From: Methylobacterium sp. W2
Lineage (GTDB): Bacteria; Pseudomonadota; Alphaproteobacteria; Rhizobiales; Beijerinckiaceae
Direction of reading: 5' to 3'
DNA: 64,000 nucleotides
NCBI RefSeq assembly: GCF_020662345.1
Contig: NZ_VMOA01000030.1
Span: 1 to 64,000, forward strand
In this document: positions 28,031 through 37,153 of the stretch, one piece after another
How positions within the stretch are numbered: position 1 is the stretch's first letter
Layout of the letters: each line of letters starts with the position of its first letter
The notes under the pieces: generated by a model
Databases searched by the model: none
The model's input: the letters and a program-made list of their open reading frames with translations, nothing else
Told to the model about the DNA's origin: nothing
Translations under genes and position numbers: made by a program

Positions 28031-28680
28031 TGTCCGACACCGCGATGATCCTCACCCCCTCCCCGGCCCGCGCCAGCGCCGCGCGGATCGGCATCGGCGG
28101 ACCCGTCGGGTCGGGGAAGACGGCGCTGATCGAGCGTCTGATCCCGGTCCTGGCGGGGCGCGGCGTCGATCTCGCCATCGTCACCAACGACCTCGTCACC
28201 AAGGAGGACGCGGAGCGCCTGCGCCGGTCCGGGCTGATCGATCCGGCCCGGGTCTCGGCGGTGGAGGCCGGCGCCTGCCCGCATACCGTGATCCGCGAGG
28301 ATCCGACCCTCAACATCGCCGCCGGCGACGCCCTGGAGGCGGCGTTTCCCGGCCTCGATCTCCTGATCTTCGAATCCGGCGGCGACAACCTCGCCTCCAC
28401 CTTCTCCCTCGATCTGGTGGATTGGTGGATCTTCGTCATCGACGTGGCGGGGGGCGACGACATCCCCAGGAAGCGCGGCCCCGGCGTGCTGCGCTGCGAC
28501 CTTCTCGTGGTGAACAAGACCGACCTCGCCCCCCATGTGGGGATCGACCTCCCCGCCATGCTCGCCGAGGCCACCGCCGTGCGCGGCGGCAAGGCGATGA
28601 TCGCCACCAATGCCCGCGCGGGCGACGGGATCGACGCCGTGGCAGATGCGATCTGCCGCGCCGTGCTCTTCGCGCCTTGA
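28030..28680 (+). CDS. ureG: Urease accessory GTPase UreG
   Basis: This 216-residue SIMIBI GTPase drives nickel insertion. P-loop [12 protein letters not shown] (about residues 25-36), the nickel-binding CPH motif in [11 protein letters not shown], the ESGGDNLAS segment and the guanine-specificity motif NKTDL are all present. Translation is coupled to ureC by a one-base overlap, and its stop overlaps the likely TTG start of ureD. Confidence 0.96.
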   Translation: MSDTAMILTPSPARASAARIGIGGPVGSGKTALIERLIPVLAGRGVDLAIVTNDLVTKEDAERLRRSGLIDPARVSAVEAGACPHTVIREDPTLNIAAGDALEAAFPGLDLLIFESGGDNLASTFSLDLVDWWIFVIDVAGGDDIPRKRGPGVLRCDLLVVNKTDLAPHVGIDLPAMLAEATAVRGGKAMIATNARAGDGIDAVADAICRAVLFAP

Positions 28681-29546
28681 GTGACGTGGAAGAGGAGGTC
28701 CGGGGCGCCCCGCCGGAGGGAGCGGGCCGCTCGCGGCATCGCCAAGCCCGCCTCGTTTTCGTGCGCGGCGGCGGGACCACGGTGCTGTCGCGGCAGGTCG
28801 TGCCCTATCCGTTCCACATCACCCGGCCGTTCCGGATGTATCCGGAGCGTCCCGACATCGCGACGCTGTATCTCCAATCCGCCTCCGGCGGGCTCTACCG
28901 GGCCGACCGCCTGGGCCTCGACATCACCGCGAAGGCCGGAAGCCGGGCTCATGTCACCACGCAATCGGCCACCGTCGTTCATGACACCGGCGCCTACGCC
29001 GCGCGCCAGGACACGCGTCTCGCCATCGCCAGTGACGCCAGCCTGGCGCTGCATCCCGATCCGATGATCCTGTTTCCCGGCGCCGCGCTCGATCTCGACA
29101 CCCGCATCGTGGTCGGCCGTGATGCGCGCGCCATCGTCAGCGAAGGCTTCGCCAGTCACGATCCGAGCGGCATGGGCCGGCCGTTCTCCCGGATCGCCCT
29201 GTCGCTGCGGGTCGAGACCGAGGAGGGACGCATCCTCGTCAACGAGCGCTCGACGCTCGATGGCGCGAGGCTGAAAGGCCCCGCCTCCCCCCTCGGCGCC
29301 TACGCGGCCTATGGCTCGATGGCGATCCTCGGGGACGCCGATGGCCATCCCGATATCGCCGCGCTGCAGGGCGCCGCCGATGCGATGGGGTGCCTGTGCG
29401 GAGCGAGCCCGCTGCCAAACGCCGCCGGATTGGCCGTGCGGGTTCTCGCGCCCAGCGGCGGCGCCCTGTCGGCGGGGATGGATGCGGTCTTCGCGATCGC
29501 CTTCGCGGCGCTGTTCGGTGTCGCCCCCGCGCGCCGCCGCAAGTGA
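28677..29546 (+). CDS. ureD: Urease accessory protein UreD
   Basis: This protein (about 289 residues) is the scaffold that binds apourease with UreF and UreG. The family core runs from RARLVF-like [19 protein letters not shown] through [28 protein letters not shown] [16 protein letters not shown] and [15 protein letters not shown]. The start is unclear: TTG 28677 (giving SDVEEEV) overlaps the ureG stop as TTGA, and GTG 28686 is the alternative. No ATG is available. Being last in the ure gene run is unusual; many clusters place ureD first. Confidence 0.92.
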   Translation: MSDVEEEVRGAPPEGAGRSRHRQARLVFVRGGGTTVLSRQVVPYPFHITRPFRMYPERPDIATLYLQSASGGLYRADRLGLDITAKAGSRAHVTTQSATVVHDTGAYAARQDTRLAIASDASLALHPDPMILFPGAALDLDTRIVVGRDARAIVSEGFASHDPSGMGRPFSRIALSLRVETEEGRILVNERSTLDGARLKGPASPLGAYAAYGSMAILGDADGHPDIAALQGAADAMGCLCGASPLPNAAGLAVRVLAPSGGALSAGMDAVFAIAFAALFGVAPARRRK

Positions 29547-29601
29547 GGACGGACTTTGGGCCTGCCCAGCAATGAGGCAGCATGCAGCCAATTTGCCCTT
29601 T

Positions 29602-29618
29602 AAGAAACGAAGTTTCTT
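29602..29618. promoter_or_regulatory. Perfect AAGAAAC-GAA-GTTTCTT dyad between ureD and urtA
   Basis: Seven-base perfect arms (29602-29608 and 29612-29618) surround a three-base loop, in an AT-rich patch of the 175-bp ureD-urtA gap. A second dyad, TCGAGC-N12-GCTCGA, follows at 29637-29660. The first could be a weak terminator for the ure genes or an operator for urtA. It lacks a U-tract, so I favour an operator. Confidence 0.4.
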
Positions 29619-29721
29619 CCCGACAGTGTTCCTCGGTCGAGCTGGAGTGATCCTGCTCGAGGAGAACAACCGTGGATGGACAGGGGTGTGTCCTCCACCA
29701 TGACGAGTGGGGAATGAAACG

Positions 29722-30972
29722 ATGGCGTCGAAAGACGAAGACACCGCTTATCGTCAACTCCGTCGCCGGTTGCTGCTCGGCCTGGCCGCCGCACCCTTCC
29801 TCGCCGCCACGCGGAGCGCACCCGTCCTCGCGGCCGATGCCGTGAACACCACGGGCCTCGCCGTCACCGACAGCGAGGTGACCGTTGGCATCCTCCACTC
29901 CGTCACCGGCACCATGGCGATTTCCGAGACCGGCGCCACGCAGGCCGAGAAGCTCGCCTTCGAGCAGATCAACGCCGCCGGCGGCATCCTCGGCCGCAAG
30001 ATCAAGGTGATCCAGGAGGACGGCGCCTCCGACTGGCCGACCTTCGCGGAAAAGGCCAAGAAGCTCCTCGTCAACGACCATTGCGCGGCGATCTTCGGCT
30101 GCTTCACCTCGGCCTCGCGCAAGGCGGCGCTGCCGGTGATCGAGCAGTATAACGGCCTCCTGTACTATCCGACCTTCTACGAGGGCCTGGAGCAGTCCAA
30201 GAACGTCATCTATACCGGGCAGGAGGCGACGCAGCAGATCCTTGCCAGCCTCGATTGGGTTAACAAGGAGAAGGGCGGCGACACGTTCTTCTTCATCGGC
30301 TCGGACTACATCTGGCCGCGCACCTCGAACAAGATCGCCCGCAAGCATATCGAGAGCGTGCTCAAGGGCAAGGTCGTCGGCGAAGAGTATTTCCCGTTCG
30401 GCCACACCCAGTTCAACTCGGTGATCAACAAGATCAAGCTCACCAAGCCGAAGGTGATTTTCGTCACCGTCGTCGGCGGCTCGAACGTGGCGTTCTACAA
30501 GCAGCTCAAGGCCTCCGGCATCGACCTGTCGAAACAGACCCTGCTCACCCTCTCCGTCACGGAGGACGAGGTCGAGGGCATCGGCGGCGACAACATCGCC
30601 GGAGCCTATTCCTGCATGAAGTACTTCCAGTCCATCGAGAACGACAACAACAAGGCCTTCGTCGCCGCCTTCCACAAGATGTGGGGCGAGAAGACGGTGA
30701 TCGGCGACGTGACCCAGGCCGCCTATCTCGGGCCCTTCCTGTGGAAGATGGCCTGCGAGAAGGCCGGCTCGTTCGATGTGGACAAGGTCGTCGCCGCCTC
30801 GCCGGGCCTGGAATTCAAGGCCGCGCCGGAAGGCTACGTGCGCGTCGATCCCAACCACCACCTCTGGTCCAAGACCCGCGTCGGCAAGGCCAAGGCCGAT
30901 GGCCAGTTCGAGATCGTCTATACGAGCCCGGAGCTGATCAAGCCGGACCCCTTCCCCAAAGGGTACCAGTAG
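29722..30972 (+). CDS. urtA: Urea/short-chain amide ABC transporter substrate-binding protein
   Basis: This 416-residue periplasmic type I binding protein of the UrtA/AmiC family begins with a twin-arginine signal (RRRLLLGLAAAPFLAA, residues about 14-29). Family marks are VGILHSVTGTMAISETG, EDGASDWPTFAEKAKKLL, FGCFTSASRKA and the LYYPTFYEG urea-site segment. It should capture urea and feed urease next door. The urtBCDE membrane and ATPase genes do not follow, so this is an orphan component here. The preceding GTG at 29707 is less likely as start than ATG 29722. Confidence 0.93.
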   Translation: MASKDEDTAYRQLRRRLLLGLAAAPFLAATRSAPVLAADAVNTTGLAVTDSEVTVGILHSVTGTMAISETGATQAEKLAFEQINAAGGILGRKIKVIQEDGASDWPTFAEKAKKLLVNDHCAAIFGCFTSASRKAALPVIEQYNGLLYYPTFYEGLEQSKNVIYTGQEATQQILASLDWVNKEKGGDTFFFIGSDYIWPRTSNKIARKHIESVLKGKVVGEEYFPFGHTQFNSVINKIKLTKPKVIFVTVVGGSNVAFYKQLKASGIDLSKQTLLTLSVTEDEVEGIGGDNIAGAYSCMKYFQSIENDNNKAFVAAFHKMWGEKTVIGDVTQAAYLGPFLWKMACEKAGSFDVDKVVAASPGLEFKAAPEGYVRVDPNHHLWSKTRVGKAKADGQFEIVYTSPELIKPDPFPKGYQ

Positions 30973-31073
30973 GACACGTCACCTCAAGGCCGAAGCTCCT
31001 GCAGCGCGTTGCGGGGCCTCCCGAGATCCGCCCGCTCTGCGGCATTTCCGGAAGGCCCCGCCGCGCTCTTCGC

Positions 31074-33452
31074 TCAAGCGGGGATGCCGGCCGTTGCCAC
31101 ATTCTCCGGCGAGGGCTCGGTGAGGCCGGCCTGTCCCTGATCGCCGCGTTTAGGCGCTTCCGCCCGGACGCGGGTCTTCTTGGGATCGAAATGGGGAAAC
31201 GCCACGATCGTGGCGGAAAGCCGCTTCTGATGGCCGTCGAGCTTGCCGATCTCCACGGACCGACCGAGGGCCGCCGCGGAGACGTCCAGGCGCGCCAGGG
31301 CGATGGTCTTGCCGAGGATCGGCGATTTCGTGGCGCTGGTGACGATCCCGACCTGGGTCCGGCCGTCATAGACGGGATCGCCGTGCCCGACGGGCTCGTT
31401 GCCGGTGACGTCGAGGCCGACCATCCGCTTGTGCGGGTTGTCCCGCCGCCGCGCCACGGCCTCCGATCCGATGGAGGCGTCGGGCTTGTCCTTGGGCACG
31501 GTGAAGCCGATGCCCGCCTCGAACGGGTCGGTCTGGTCGCAGAAATCGTATCCGGCGAAGACGAGGCCGGCCTCGATCCGCAGCATGTCGAGGGCGGCGA
31601 GCCCCATCGGCGTGAGGCCCTGCGGCGCGCCCGCCGTCATGATCGAGTCCCAGATCGCCGTCGCCTGGCTCGGGTGGCACCAGACCTCGTAGCCGAGTTC
31701 GCCGGTATAGCCGGTCCGCGACACCAGGATCGGCACGCCGTCGATGCGCCCGACCGTGAAGCGAAACCATTTCAGCTCGTCGACGGTCGGTTCCTGGGGC
31801 GGGCTGACCACGAGGCCGGACAGGATCTCCCGCGATCTCGGCCCCTGGACGGAGACGTTGTGGAGCTGGTCGGTGGAGCTCTTCACCCAGACCTTCAGCT
31901 TGTGGTCTTCGGCGAGCTTGCGCAGCCAGATACCGGAATACTCGTCGCCGCAGATCCAGCGGAAGTTGTTCTGGCCGAGACGGAACAGCGTGCCGTCGTC
32001 GATCATCCCGCCATGCGGGTTGCACATCGCGGTGTAGACGATCTGGTTGACGGCGAGCTTGCGCACGTTGCGCGTCACCGCGAGCTGCATCAGGTCCTCG
32101 GCATCGGGCCCGATCACCTCGAACTTGCGCAGCACCGAGAGGTCCATGATCGTGGCCCTCTCGCGGCAGGCCCAGTATTCCTCCAGCGGGCCGGCCGCGT
32201 TGAAGCAGGTCGGCACCCAGAACCCGCGATAATCCTCCATCTTCCGGGTCAGGGCGGCGGTACGCGGGTGAAACCCGGATTCGCGGGTGAGGCGCGGTTC
32301 GGCATCGGGGGTCATGCGGTGGCTCATACCCTTGGAGAAGGCGCTGTCGGACTCATAGACCCGGACGTGGATGTCAGTGGGGCACCAGCCATTGGCGGGA
32401 TCGATGTCGTCGGCGCAGGACGAGGTGGCGCAGACGAGGTCGGTCAGCGCCCGCAGGAGAACGTAATCGCCGGGGCGTGACCAGGGCTCGTCCATGGTGA
32501 TCCGATCGTCCGGCCCCGCGACGGTGTTGTAGAAGAAGTTGATCGCCGGCCAGCCTTTCTTGGGCTGGACTCCATGCGGGCTGAGCACCGCGTTGAAGTT
32601 GTCGGTGCAGTTCGAATGACCGGGATATCCCATATCCTCGTAATACTTGGCCGAGCAGGCGAGCATGAACGTGTCGTGGCGACCCACCGTATCCTGGACG
32701 ATCTCCACCAGGGGGACCATGCGCGCGTCGAAATACTTCGACAGCAGGCCGGGTTTCGGCGCCGTCGATCCCATCAAAGTATGCGTGGTGGTGGCGTCGA
32801 GGCCGTATTCGTCACCCGCTTGAAGGGCGACGGCATCGAAGGCGAGGAAATCCGCGCATTGGCGCCCGTCCACGTCGATGATCTGGATGTACTGGCCGGC
32901 CTTGACGGAAAAAGCCTCGGCGGTGGCGGCCTTCACGCGCAGGTCGAGGAGCGGCGGAGCCAGCGGCGGCGGGGCCCTCCCCTCCAGGGATCTGGCGGGT
33001 TCGATCTCCACCCGCAGATCGGTCGGGGGATCCTGCGCGTCCGGCGCCATCGGGCCGCCGGGAATGACGAGAACGCAGACGGAGCTCGTCGCCGCCGTGG
33101 CGCGGAACGTCGATCCCGGCGGGGAGCTCGCGTGGAACAGCGCATGAGCTTCGAGATCCGACGGCGCGATGCCGCGCGCCGCGAGGGCGGCCTCCACCGA
33201 GCGGCCGCCGGCCCCGTCTCCTCCCGTCCGCAGGGTTTCCAAGAGGGGCGGCGCGCCCGGTGCCGCCTCTCCGAACGCGCCGGGGCCGGCATAGAGGAAG
33301 GCGGGCTGGCGCCCCTCCGGATCGACGATGCGCAAGCGATCCCCGGCCTCGACCTCGAAAAAGGCAGAAGCCCCTCCCCGTGCCGAGAACGAGAGCGTGC
33401 GCGGCGACGTCGTAGCCCACGCGCCCTCGGGCTGCATCCAGATCTGGTTCAT
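31074..33452 (-). CDS. tdm: Trimethylamine N-oxide demethylase (DUF1989 + GcvT fusion)
   Basis: This 792-residue protein has the two-part layout of Tdm. A DUF1989-type N-terminal half (about 1-385) demethylates TMAO to dimethylamine and formaldehyde. A GcvT-type C-terminal half (about 400-770, with SVQGPRSREIL and SRTGYTGELGYEVW) binds tetrahydrofolate and captures formaldehyde as methylene-THF. Three cysteines, Cys266 (MLACS), Cys282 (HSNCTDN) and Cys346 (TSSCADD), have the same spacing as the zinc-binding cysteines I recall for Methylocella silvestris Tdm. The gene follows tmm on the same strand with a repeat-filled 343-bp gap, giving a TMA-to-DMA pair. The end of urtA is 101 bp away, convergent. 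Confidence 0.88.
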   Translation of the reverse strand: MNQIWMQPEGAWATTSPRTLSFSARGGASAFFEVEAGDRLRIVDPEGRQPAFLYAGPGAFGEAAPGAPPLLETLRTGGDGAGGRSVEAALAARGIAPSDLEAHALFHASSPPGSTFRATAATSSVCVLVIPGGPMAPDAQDPPTDLRVEIEPARSLEGRAPPPLAPPLLDLRVKAATAEAFSVKAGQYIQIIDVDGRQCADFLAFDAVALQAGDEYGLDATTTHTLMGSTAPKPGLLSKYFDARMVPLVEIVQDTVGRHDTFMLACSAKYYEDMGYPGHSNCTDNFNAVLSPHGVQPKKGWPAINFFYNTVAGPDDRITMDEPWSRPGDYVLLRALTDLVCATSSCADDIDPANGWCPTDIHVRVYESDSAFSKGMSHRMTPDAEPRLTRESGFHPRTAALTRKMEDYRGFWVPTCFNAAGPLEEYWACRERATIMDLSVLRKFEVIGPDAEDLMQLAVTRNVRKLAVNQIVYTAMCNPHGGMIDDGTLFRLGQNNFRWICGDEYSGIWLRKLAEDHKLKVWVKSSTDQLHNVSVQGPRSREILSGLVVSPPQEPTVDELKWFRFTVGRIDGVPILVSRTGYTGELGYEVWCHPSQATAIWDSIMTAGAPQGLTPMGLAALDMLRIEAGLVFAGYDFCDQTDPFEAGIGFTVPKDKPDASIGSEAVARRRDNPHKRMVGLDVTGNEPVGHGDPVYDGRTQVGIVTSATKSPILGKTIALARLDVSAAALGRSVEIGKLDGHQKRLSATIVAFPHFDPKKTRVRAEAPKRGDQGQAGLTEPSPENVATAGIPA

Positions 33453-33557
33453 TTGTCTATCCAGGGTGAACGGGTCGCAACGGATGCGGGCCGACGCGCC
33501 CCGCTTGGGGCCGTCATCGCCATCGGAGGCCGCTGCCCGGTGATGGAGCTATGATAA

Positions 33558-33745
33558 TCAGACATCTCGCGGGATGCGCAGGTCCCCTCTCCTGGAAGGA
33601 GAGGGACAGGGTGAGGTGTGCGACTTCTCCGGAGAGTCCACACCCCTCACCCCAACCCTCTCCCACACGGGAGAGGGAGCCCGTCGCGCCTCATGCGAAC
33701 CCTCTTCGATCGAGGGAACGGCTGTCGAGCAGAGGGGTGAATCCA
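33558..33745 (+). repeat. Palindromic intergenic repeat, copy A (long form)
   Basis: It begins ACATCTCGCGGGATGCGC and contains hairpin CCTCTCCTGGAAGGAGAGG. A second hairpin-like block follows, then GGGAGCCCGTCGCGCCTCA and an AACCCTCTTCGATCGAGGG dyad. It matches copies at 35.5 and 37.0 kb. Short open frames here (peptide ISRGMR...) are only translations of the repeat. Confidence 0.8.
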
Positions 33746-33795
33746 GTAGGGCGATGGAGGCTGGGGAATGGCATGATCCCAAAACAGCGACGCGC

Positions 33796-35151
33796 TCATT
33801 CCGCCGCCTGGGGCAGGCCCATGAAGGCCTGGAGCGAGTCGTCCATGGCCTTCATCCAGGTGGTGTGGTGCGGGGGCGAGACCGTTCCGGTGATGGTCGA
33901 GCGGTAGGACCGGTCGCGGTAGGTGAGGATGCCCTCCATCTTGTGGTGCTCCCACTCCTTGAACAGGTCGGCGACCTTGTCGACGTCGAGGGGCGGATAG
34001 TCCGTCGCCGCCAGGAGTTCGCGGACGTATTCCGTCTGGAAGTCGATCGCCTCGAACGGGTTGGTGAGCGTGTCCTGATAGGCCAGCCATTTGGCGATGT
34101 CGGCTTCCTGCTCCTCCGGACCCGGCAAGGCGAGCTTGCCCATCATGTAGTCGCGGGCATACCAGGCCTGGGCGTCGAACATGTTGAAGGTATAATACTG
34201 GTCCTGCATTCCAATATAGATCAGCTTCGGGTTAGATTGCCAGAAGATACCCTTGTAGATCCCCGCCGGGTAGAGGCAGTTATGGGATTTCAGCCGCATG
34301 TCGTCCGGCAGGAACGGATAGGTGTGCTTGTAGCCCGTGCAGAAGATGATCGCGTCGACCTCGGTGTCGCTGCCGTCCTTGAAATAGGCCGTGTTGCCGA
34401 CGAGCTTCTCCAGGAGCGGCCTCTCCTCGAAACCCGCCGGCCAGTCGAAGCCCATCGGCTTGGTGCGGTAGCTGAAGGTGATCGATGTGGCGCCGTACTT
34501 GATGCATTGCGTGCCGATATCCTCCGCCGAGTAGCTCGCACCGATCATCAGCAGGCGCTTGCCGGCAAATTCGTCGGCGACGCGGAAATCATGCGCATGC
34601 ATCACGCGGCCGGGGAAGAATTCCAGCCCCTCGAAGCTCGGGACGTTGGGGACCGAGAAGTGGCCGTTGGCCACCACGACGTAATCGAAGTCCTCGACCT
34701 GATGCTCGTCCTTGATCAGGTCCTTCGCCGTCACGGTGAACCGGCCGGTCTCCTCGGAATAGCTCACCCAGCGGACGGGGGTGCAGAAACGGATGTACTT
34801 GCGCACGTCGCTGCGCGCGACCCGGCCGGCGATGTAATCATGCAGCACGGCGCGCGGCGGATAGGACGGAATTGGCCGGCCGAAATGCTCCTCGAAGGAG
34901 TAATCCGCGAATTCGAGGCACTCCTTCGGGCCGTTCGACCAGAGGTAGCGATACATGCTGCTGTGGACCGGCTCGCCGTTCTCGTCGAGGCCGGTGCGCC
35001 ACGAGTAGTTCCACTGGCCGCCCCAATCGGATTGCTTCTCGAAACAGACGAGCTCGGGAATCTCCTCGCCCGCGCGCCGCGCCGCCTCGAAGGCGCGCAA
35101 CTGGGCGAGGCCGCTCGGTCCCGCGCCGATGATCGCAACCCGCTTCTTCAT
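33796..35151 (-). CDS. tmm: Trimethylamine monooxygenase (bacterial FMO)
   Basis: This 451-residue flavin-containing monooxygenase oxidises trimethylamine to its N-oxide with NADPH and O2. The FAD motif GAGPSG is at residues 9-14, the FMO fingerprint [11 protein letters not shown] near residue 180, and the NADPH motif GASYSAED near residue 204. Segments such as [21 protein letters not shown] and [19 protein letters not shown] follow the Methylocella/Roseobacter Tmm sequence closely, which separates it from Baeyer-Villiger and siderophore FMOs. It is upstream of tdm on the same strand and divergent from the luxR gene, separated by 600 bp that include repeat copy B. Confidence 0.93.
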   Translation of the reverse strand: MKKRVAIIGAGPSGLAQLRAFEAARRAGEEIPELVCFEKQSDWGGQWNYSWRTGLDENGEPVHSSMYRYLWSNGPKECLEFADYSFEEHFGRPIPSYPPRAVLHDYIAGRVARSDVRKYIRFCTPVRWVSYSEETGRFTVTAKDLIKDEHQVEDFDYVVVANGHFSVPNVPSFEGLEFFPGRVMHAHDFRVADEFAGKRLLMIGASYSAEDIGTQCIKYGATSITFSYRTKPMGFDWPAGFEERPLLEKLVGNTAYFKDGSDTEVDAIIFCTGYKHTYPFLPDDMRLKSHNCLYPAGIYKGIFWQSNPKLIYIGMQDQYYTFNMFDAQAWYARDYMMGKLALPGPEEQEADIAKWLAYQDTLTNPFEAIDFQTEYVRELLAATDYPPLDVDKVADLFKEWEHHKMEGILTYRDRSYRSTITGTVSPPHHTTWMKAMDDSLQAFMGLPQAAE

Positions 35152-35496
35152 GATCAGATTCCCGTTCTATGTCGCGTGAGCCGGGCGGACCGGGCCTCCC
35201 GATGGCGGGTTCCCGATCGGTGCCGGACGTCCGCCAAAGACCATTCTCCCCCGAGGATAGATCCGGCGAGGGCGAAACCTCGTCGAAACATTCCTGTCGA
35301 GAAAATTTATACGCGTGGGAGAAAGCGCGGTGCAATAGTGACTGTTGGCACTACTGTCGTCGTCCAGTTGTGCATTGCAAACGCAAGGGGGGATACTGTT
35401 AAGCGAGAACCGTGCCATGTAGCATCCCAGTCGAACTGGGCGGCACTTCTCGGACGTCCGGCGCGGGCCTATCCCTTTCCCGGCGGGGCTACGGTA
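35152..35496. promoter_or_regulatory. Region upstream of tmm
   Basis: This stretch must contain the tmm promoter. An AT-rich patch (about 35290-35320, AGAAAATTTATACG) and nested short dyads around 35335-35400 (for example TAGTG-N8-CACTA) are visible, but none matches a named operator. No coding frame of merit. Confidence 0.35.
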
Positions 35497-35615
35497 TTCA
35501 CACATCTCGCGGGATGCGCGGGTCCCCTCTCCTTCCAGGAGAGGGAGTCCGTCGCGCTTCACGCCGAACCCGCTTTGATAGAGCGCACAGCCGTTAAGCC
35601 GAGGGGGGATCCAGT
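35497..35615 (+). repeat. Palindromic intergenic repeat, copy B
   Basis: The core 35497-35560 reads TTCACACATCTCGCGGGATG onward, with hairpin CCTCTCCTTCCAGGAGAGG and GTCCGTCGCGCTTC. A less conserved tail, to about 35615, matches the tail of copy A. It lies between tmm and the luxR gene. Confidence 0.85.
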
Positions 35616-35752
35616 CGCTTGCGGGGCCGGGGATCGTCCTCGTCCGGCGTAAAGGAGCTTGGGGCGGGGCGCGGGTCGACTTAACGTGCGGGGCCGCGAG
35701 GCTGGACGCCTCGACGACGCGCCTGCTTCATAGGGAATGGCACCGTTTCAGG

Positions 35753-36811
35753 ATGAAGGACGAACCGATCCGGAGCGGACCCGATCCGCTGGCCACCGCC
35801 GAATGGTACGGTCGCTTCGGCGACGTCGCCGCCTCCATCGGAACCGAGCGCTTTCACCGGAACCTGCTGTCCCTGTTCGCCCTCTGCGTGAAAAGCGATT
35901 CGGGATGGATCATCCGGTATTCGCGCGTGGCCCCGCCCGACGTGCTGTACACGACCGGGGTGCCGAGCGAGATCGTGGATTTCTACAACAGGAAATGTCT
36001 GACCATCGATCCCTTCTCCCTCTACTGGAAGAACGGCGGCAAACCGGGCATCCTGACCCTGTCGGAGATCGGGAGCACCAGCCCGGAATCGATCCTCTAC
36101 GGCAAGATATTCAGGCCGGCCGCGAACATTTCCGACGAGCTCGGCATGTTCTTCTCGACGGTGGGGCATTGCTGCTTCGGGCTGTTCCTCGAACGGGAGC
36201 GCGGCGTCTTCTCGGAAAGTGATATCCGGCGGGCCAAGCTGGTCTTTCCCGCTCTTGAAGGATGCCACAGGAGCCATCTCGGCCATCTGTTCAGCAATCT
36301 GCGCTACACCGACGGGACGCAGGCGGACGGGTTGGTCAACCGGCCGACCCTGATCCGCGACCGCCACGACGTGGAGGTGTTCGCCAACGAATCCTGGAAG
36401 CGGGCCGTCCAGTCGGATGTCTCGATCCTGCCGATGCTCGAGACCCTGGCGCATTCGGACGCCATCCGGACGGTCCATGCGCGAGATCACGTGATCACAT
36501 CGGAGGTCTTCGACCGCGACTTCGCCCTGGCGCCGGGCGGCCGGATCTTCATGCTCGGGCCGAAACCCGCCATGCCGGACGAGTCGGTGGGCTATCGGGC
36601 GGCGGCGGAGGTGCTGGTGGCGTTGACCCCACGGGAGCGGGACATCCTGACCCTCACGATGAAAGGCCAGGCCACGGGCCAGATCGCGCAGAGTCTGGCG
36701 ATCAGCAAGGGCACCATCAAGAACTGCAAGATCCGCATCTACCGGAAGGCGGAGGTCACGTCCGAGCGCGATCTGATCAAGAAGTTCAGCCCGTTCTTCC
36801 CCTCGGCCTGA
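35753..36811 (+). CDS. LuxR-family transcriptional regulator
   Basis: In this 352-residue protein, residues about 1-280 form an unassigned sensor region (with WYGRFGDVAASIG and FERERGVFS-like elements). The C-terminal LuxR helix-turn-helix (about 288-350) reads LTPRERDILTLTMKGQATGQIAQSLAISKGTIKNCKIRIYRK. There is no receiver domain, so it is not a two-component output. It sits between tmm-tdm and the GcvT-like/permease genes and is the only regulator within 31-43 kb, so it is the natural candidate to control methylamine use. The start ATG 35753 has a weak site (TTTCAGG). Confidence 0.88.
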   Translation: MKDEPIRSGPDPLATAEWYGRFGDVAASIGTERFHRNLLSLFALCVKSDSGWIIRYSRVAPPDVLYTTGVPSEIVDFYNRKCLTIDPFSLYWKNGGKPGILTLSEIGSTSPESILYGKIFRPAANISDELGMFFSTVGHCCFGLFLERERGVFSESDIRRAKLVFPALEGCHRSHLGHLFSNLRYTDGTQADGLVNRPTLIRDRHDVEVFANESWKRAVQSDVSILPMLETLAHSDAIRTVHARDHVITSEVFDRDFALAPGGRIFMLGPKPAMPDESVGYRAAAEVLVALTPRERDILTLTMKGQATGQIAQSLAISKGTIKNCKIRIYRKAEVTSERDLIKKFSPFFPSA

Positions 36812-36822
36812 GGGCTTACGGC

Positions 36823-36975
36823 ATTCACATCATTCGTAGGATGCGCGGCTCTCCTATCCCTTATGGGGGAGGAACTGGTGGAGGTGGTGGCCCCGTCAGC
36901 CTCGGCCGAGTGAGGGTCGCCCAACCACCCCCGCTCCTAACCTCTCCCCACAAGGGGGCTGTCGGATTCACACAT
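36823..36975 (+). repeat. Palindromic intergenic repeat, copy C (diverged)
   Basis: It starts ATTCACATCATTCGTAGGAT, followed by CTCTCCTATCCCTTATGGGG, and ends near TTCACACATCTCC, another copy of the same boundary motif. It is less conserved than copies A, B and D and seems to be a decayed or chimeric member. Confidence 0.65.
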
Positions 36976-37014
36976 CTCCTCGACGGCTATTTTATCCAGC
37001 CGATGACATCGACA

Positions 37015-37079
37015 TGAGGCGCGACAGACTCCCTCTCCTGGAAGGAGAGGGGACCCCCGCATCCCGCGAGATGTGTGAA
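37015..37079 (-). repeat. Palindromic intergenic repeat, copy D (inverted)
   Basis: On the minus strand it reads TTCACACATCTCGCGGGATG, then CCTCTCCTTCCAGGAGAGG and GTCTGTCGCGCCTC. It agrees with copy B at nearly every position over about 64 bp, but in the opposite orientation. It lies 75 bp past the end of the GcvT-like gene. Confidence 0.88.
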
Positions 37080-37153
37080 CAACGTCGTCACGAGGGGGAG
37101 AGGGACGCCGCTTGCTCACTCAACCGCACGGCGGCGGGAAGTCGTCGCTCCGC

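Noticed and set aside
29547..29600. Sigma-54 promoter before urtA
   Set aside because: GG and GC dinucleotides occur, but none has the required 10-base spacing with TGGC and TTGC context.
33451..33900. Small frames translating to ISRGMRGSPLL-like peptides near 33.6, 35.5 and 37.0 kb
   Set aside because: They are translations of the palindromic repeat family, not genes.
35330..35400. Sigma-54 promoter before tmm or the LuxR gene (TTGGCAC at about 35345)
   Set aside because: The TTGC half is missing at the proper distance.
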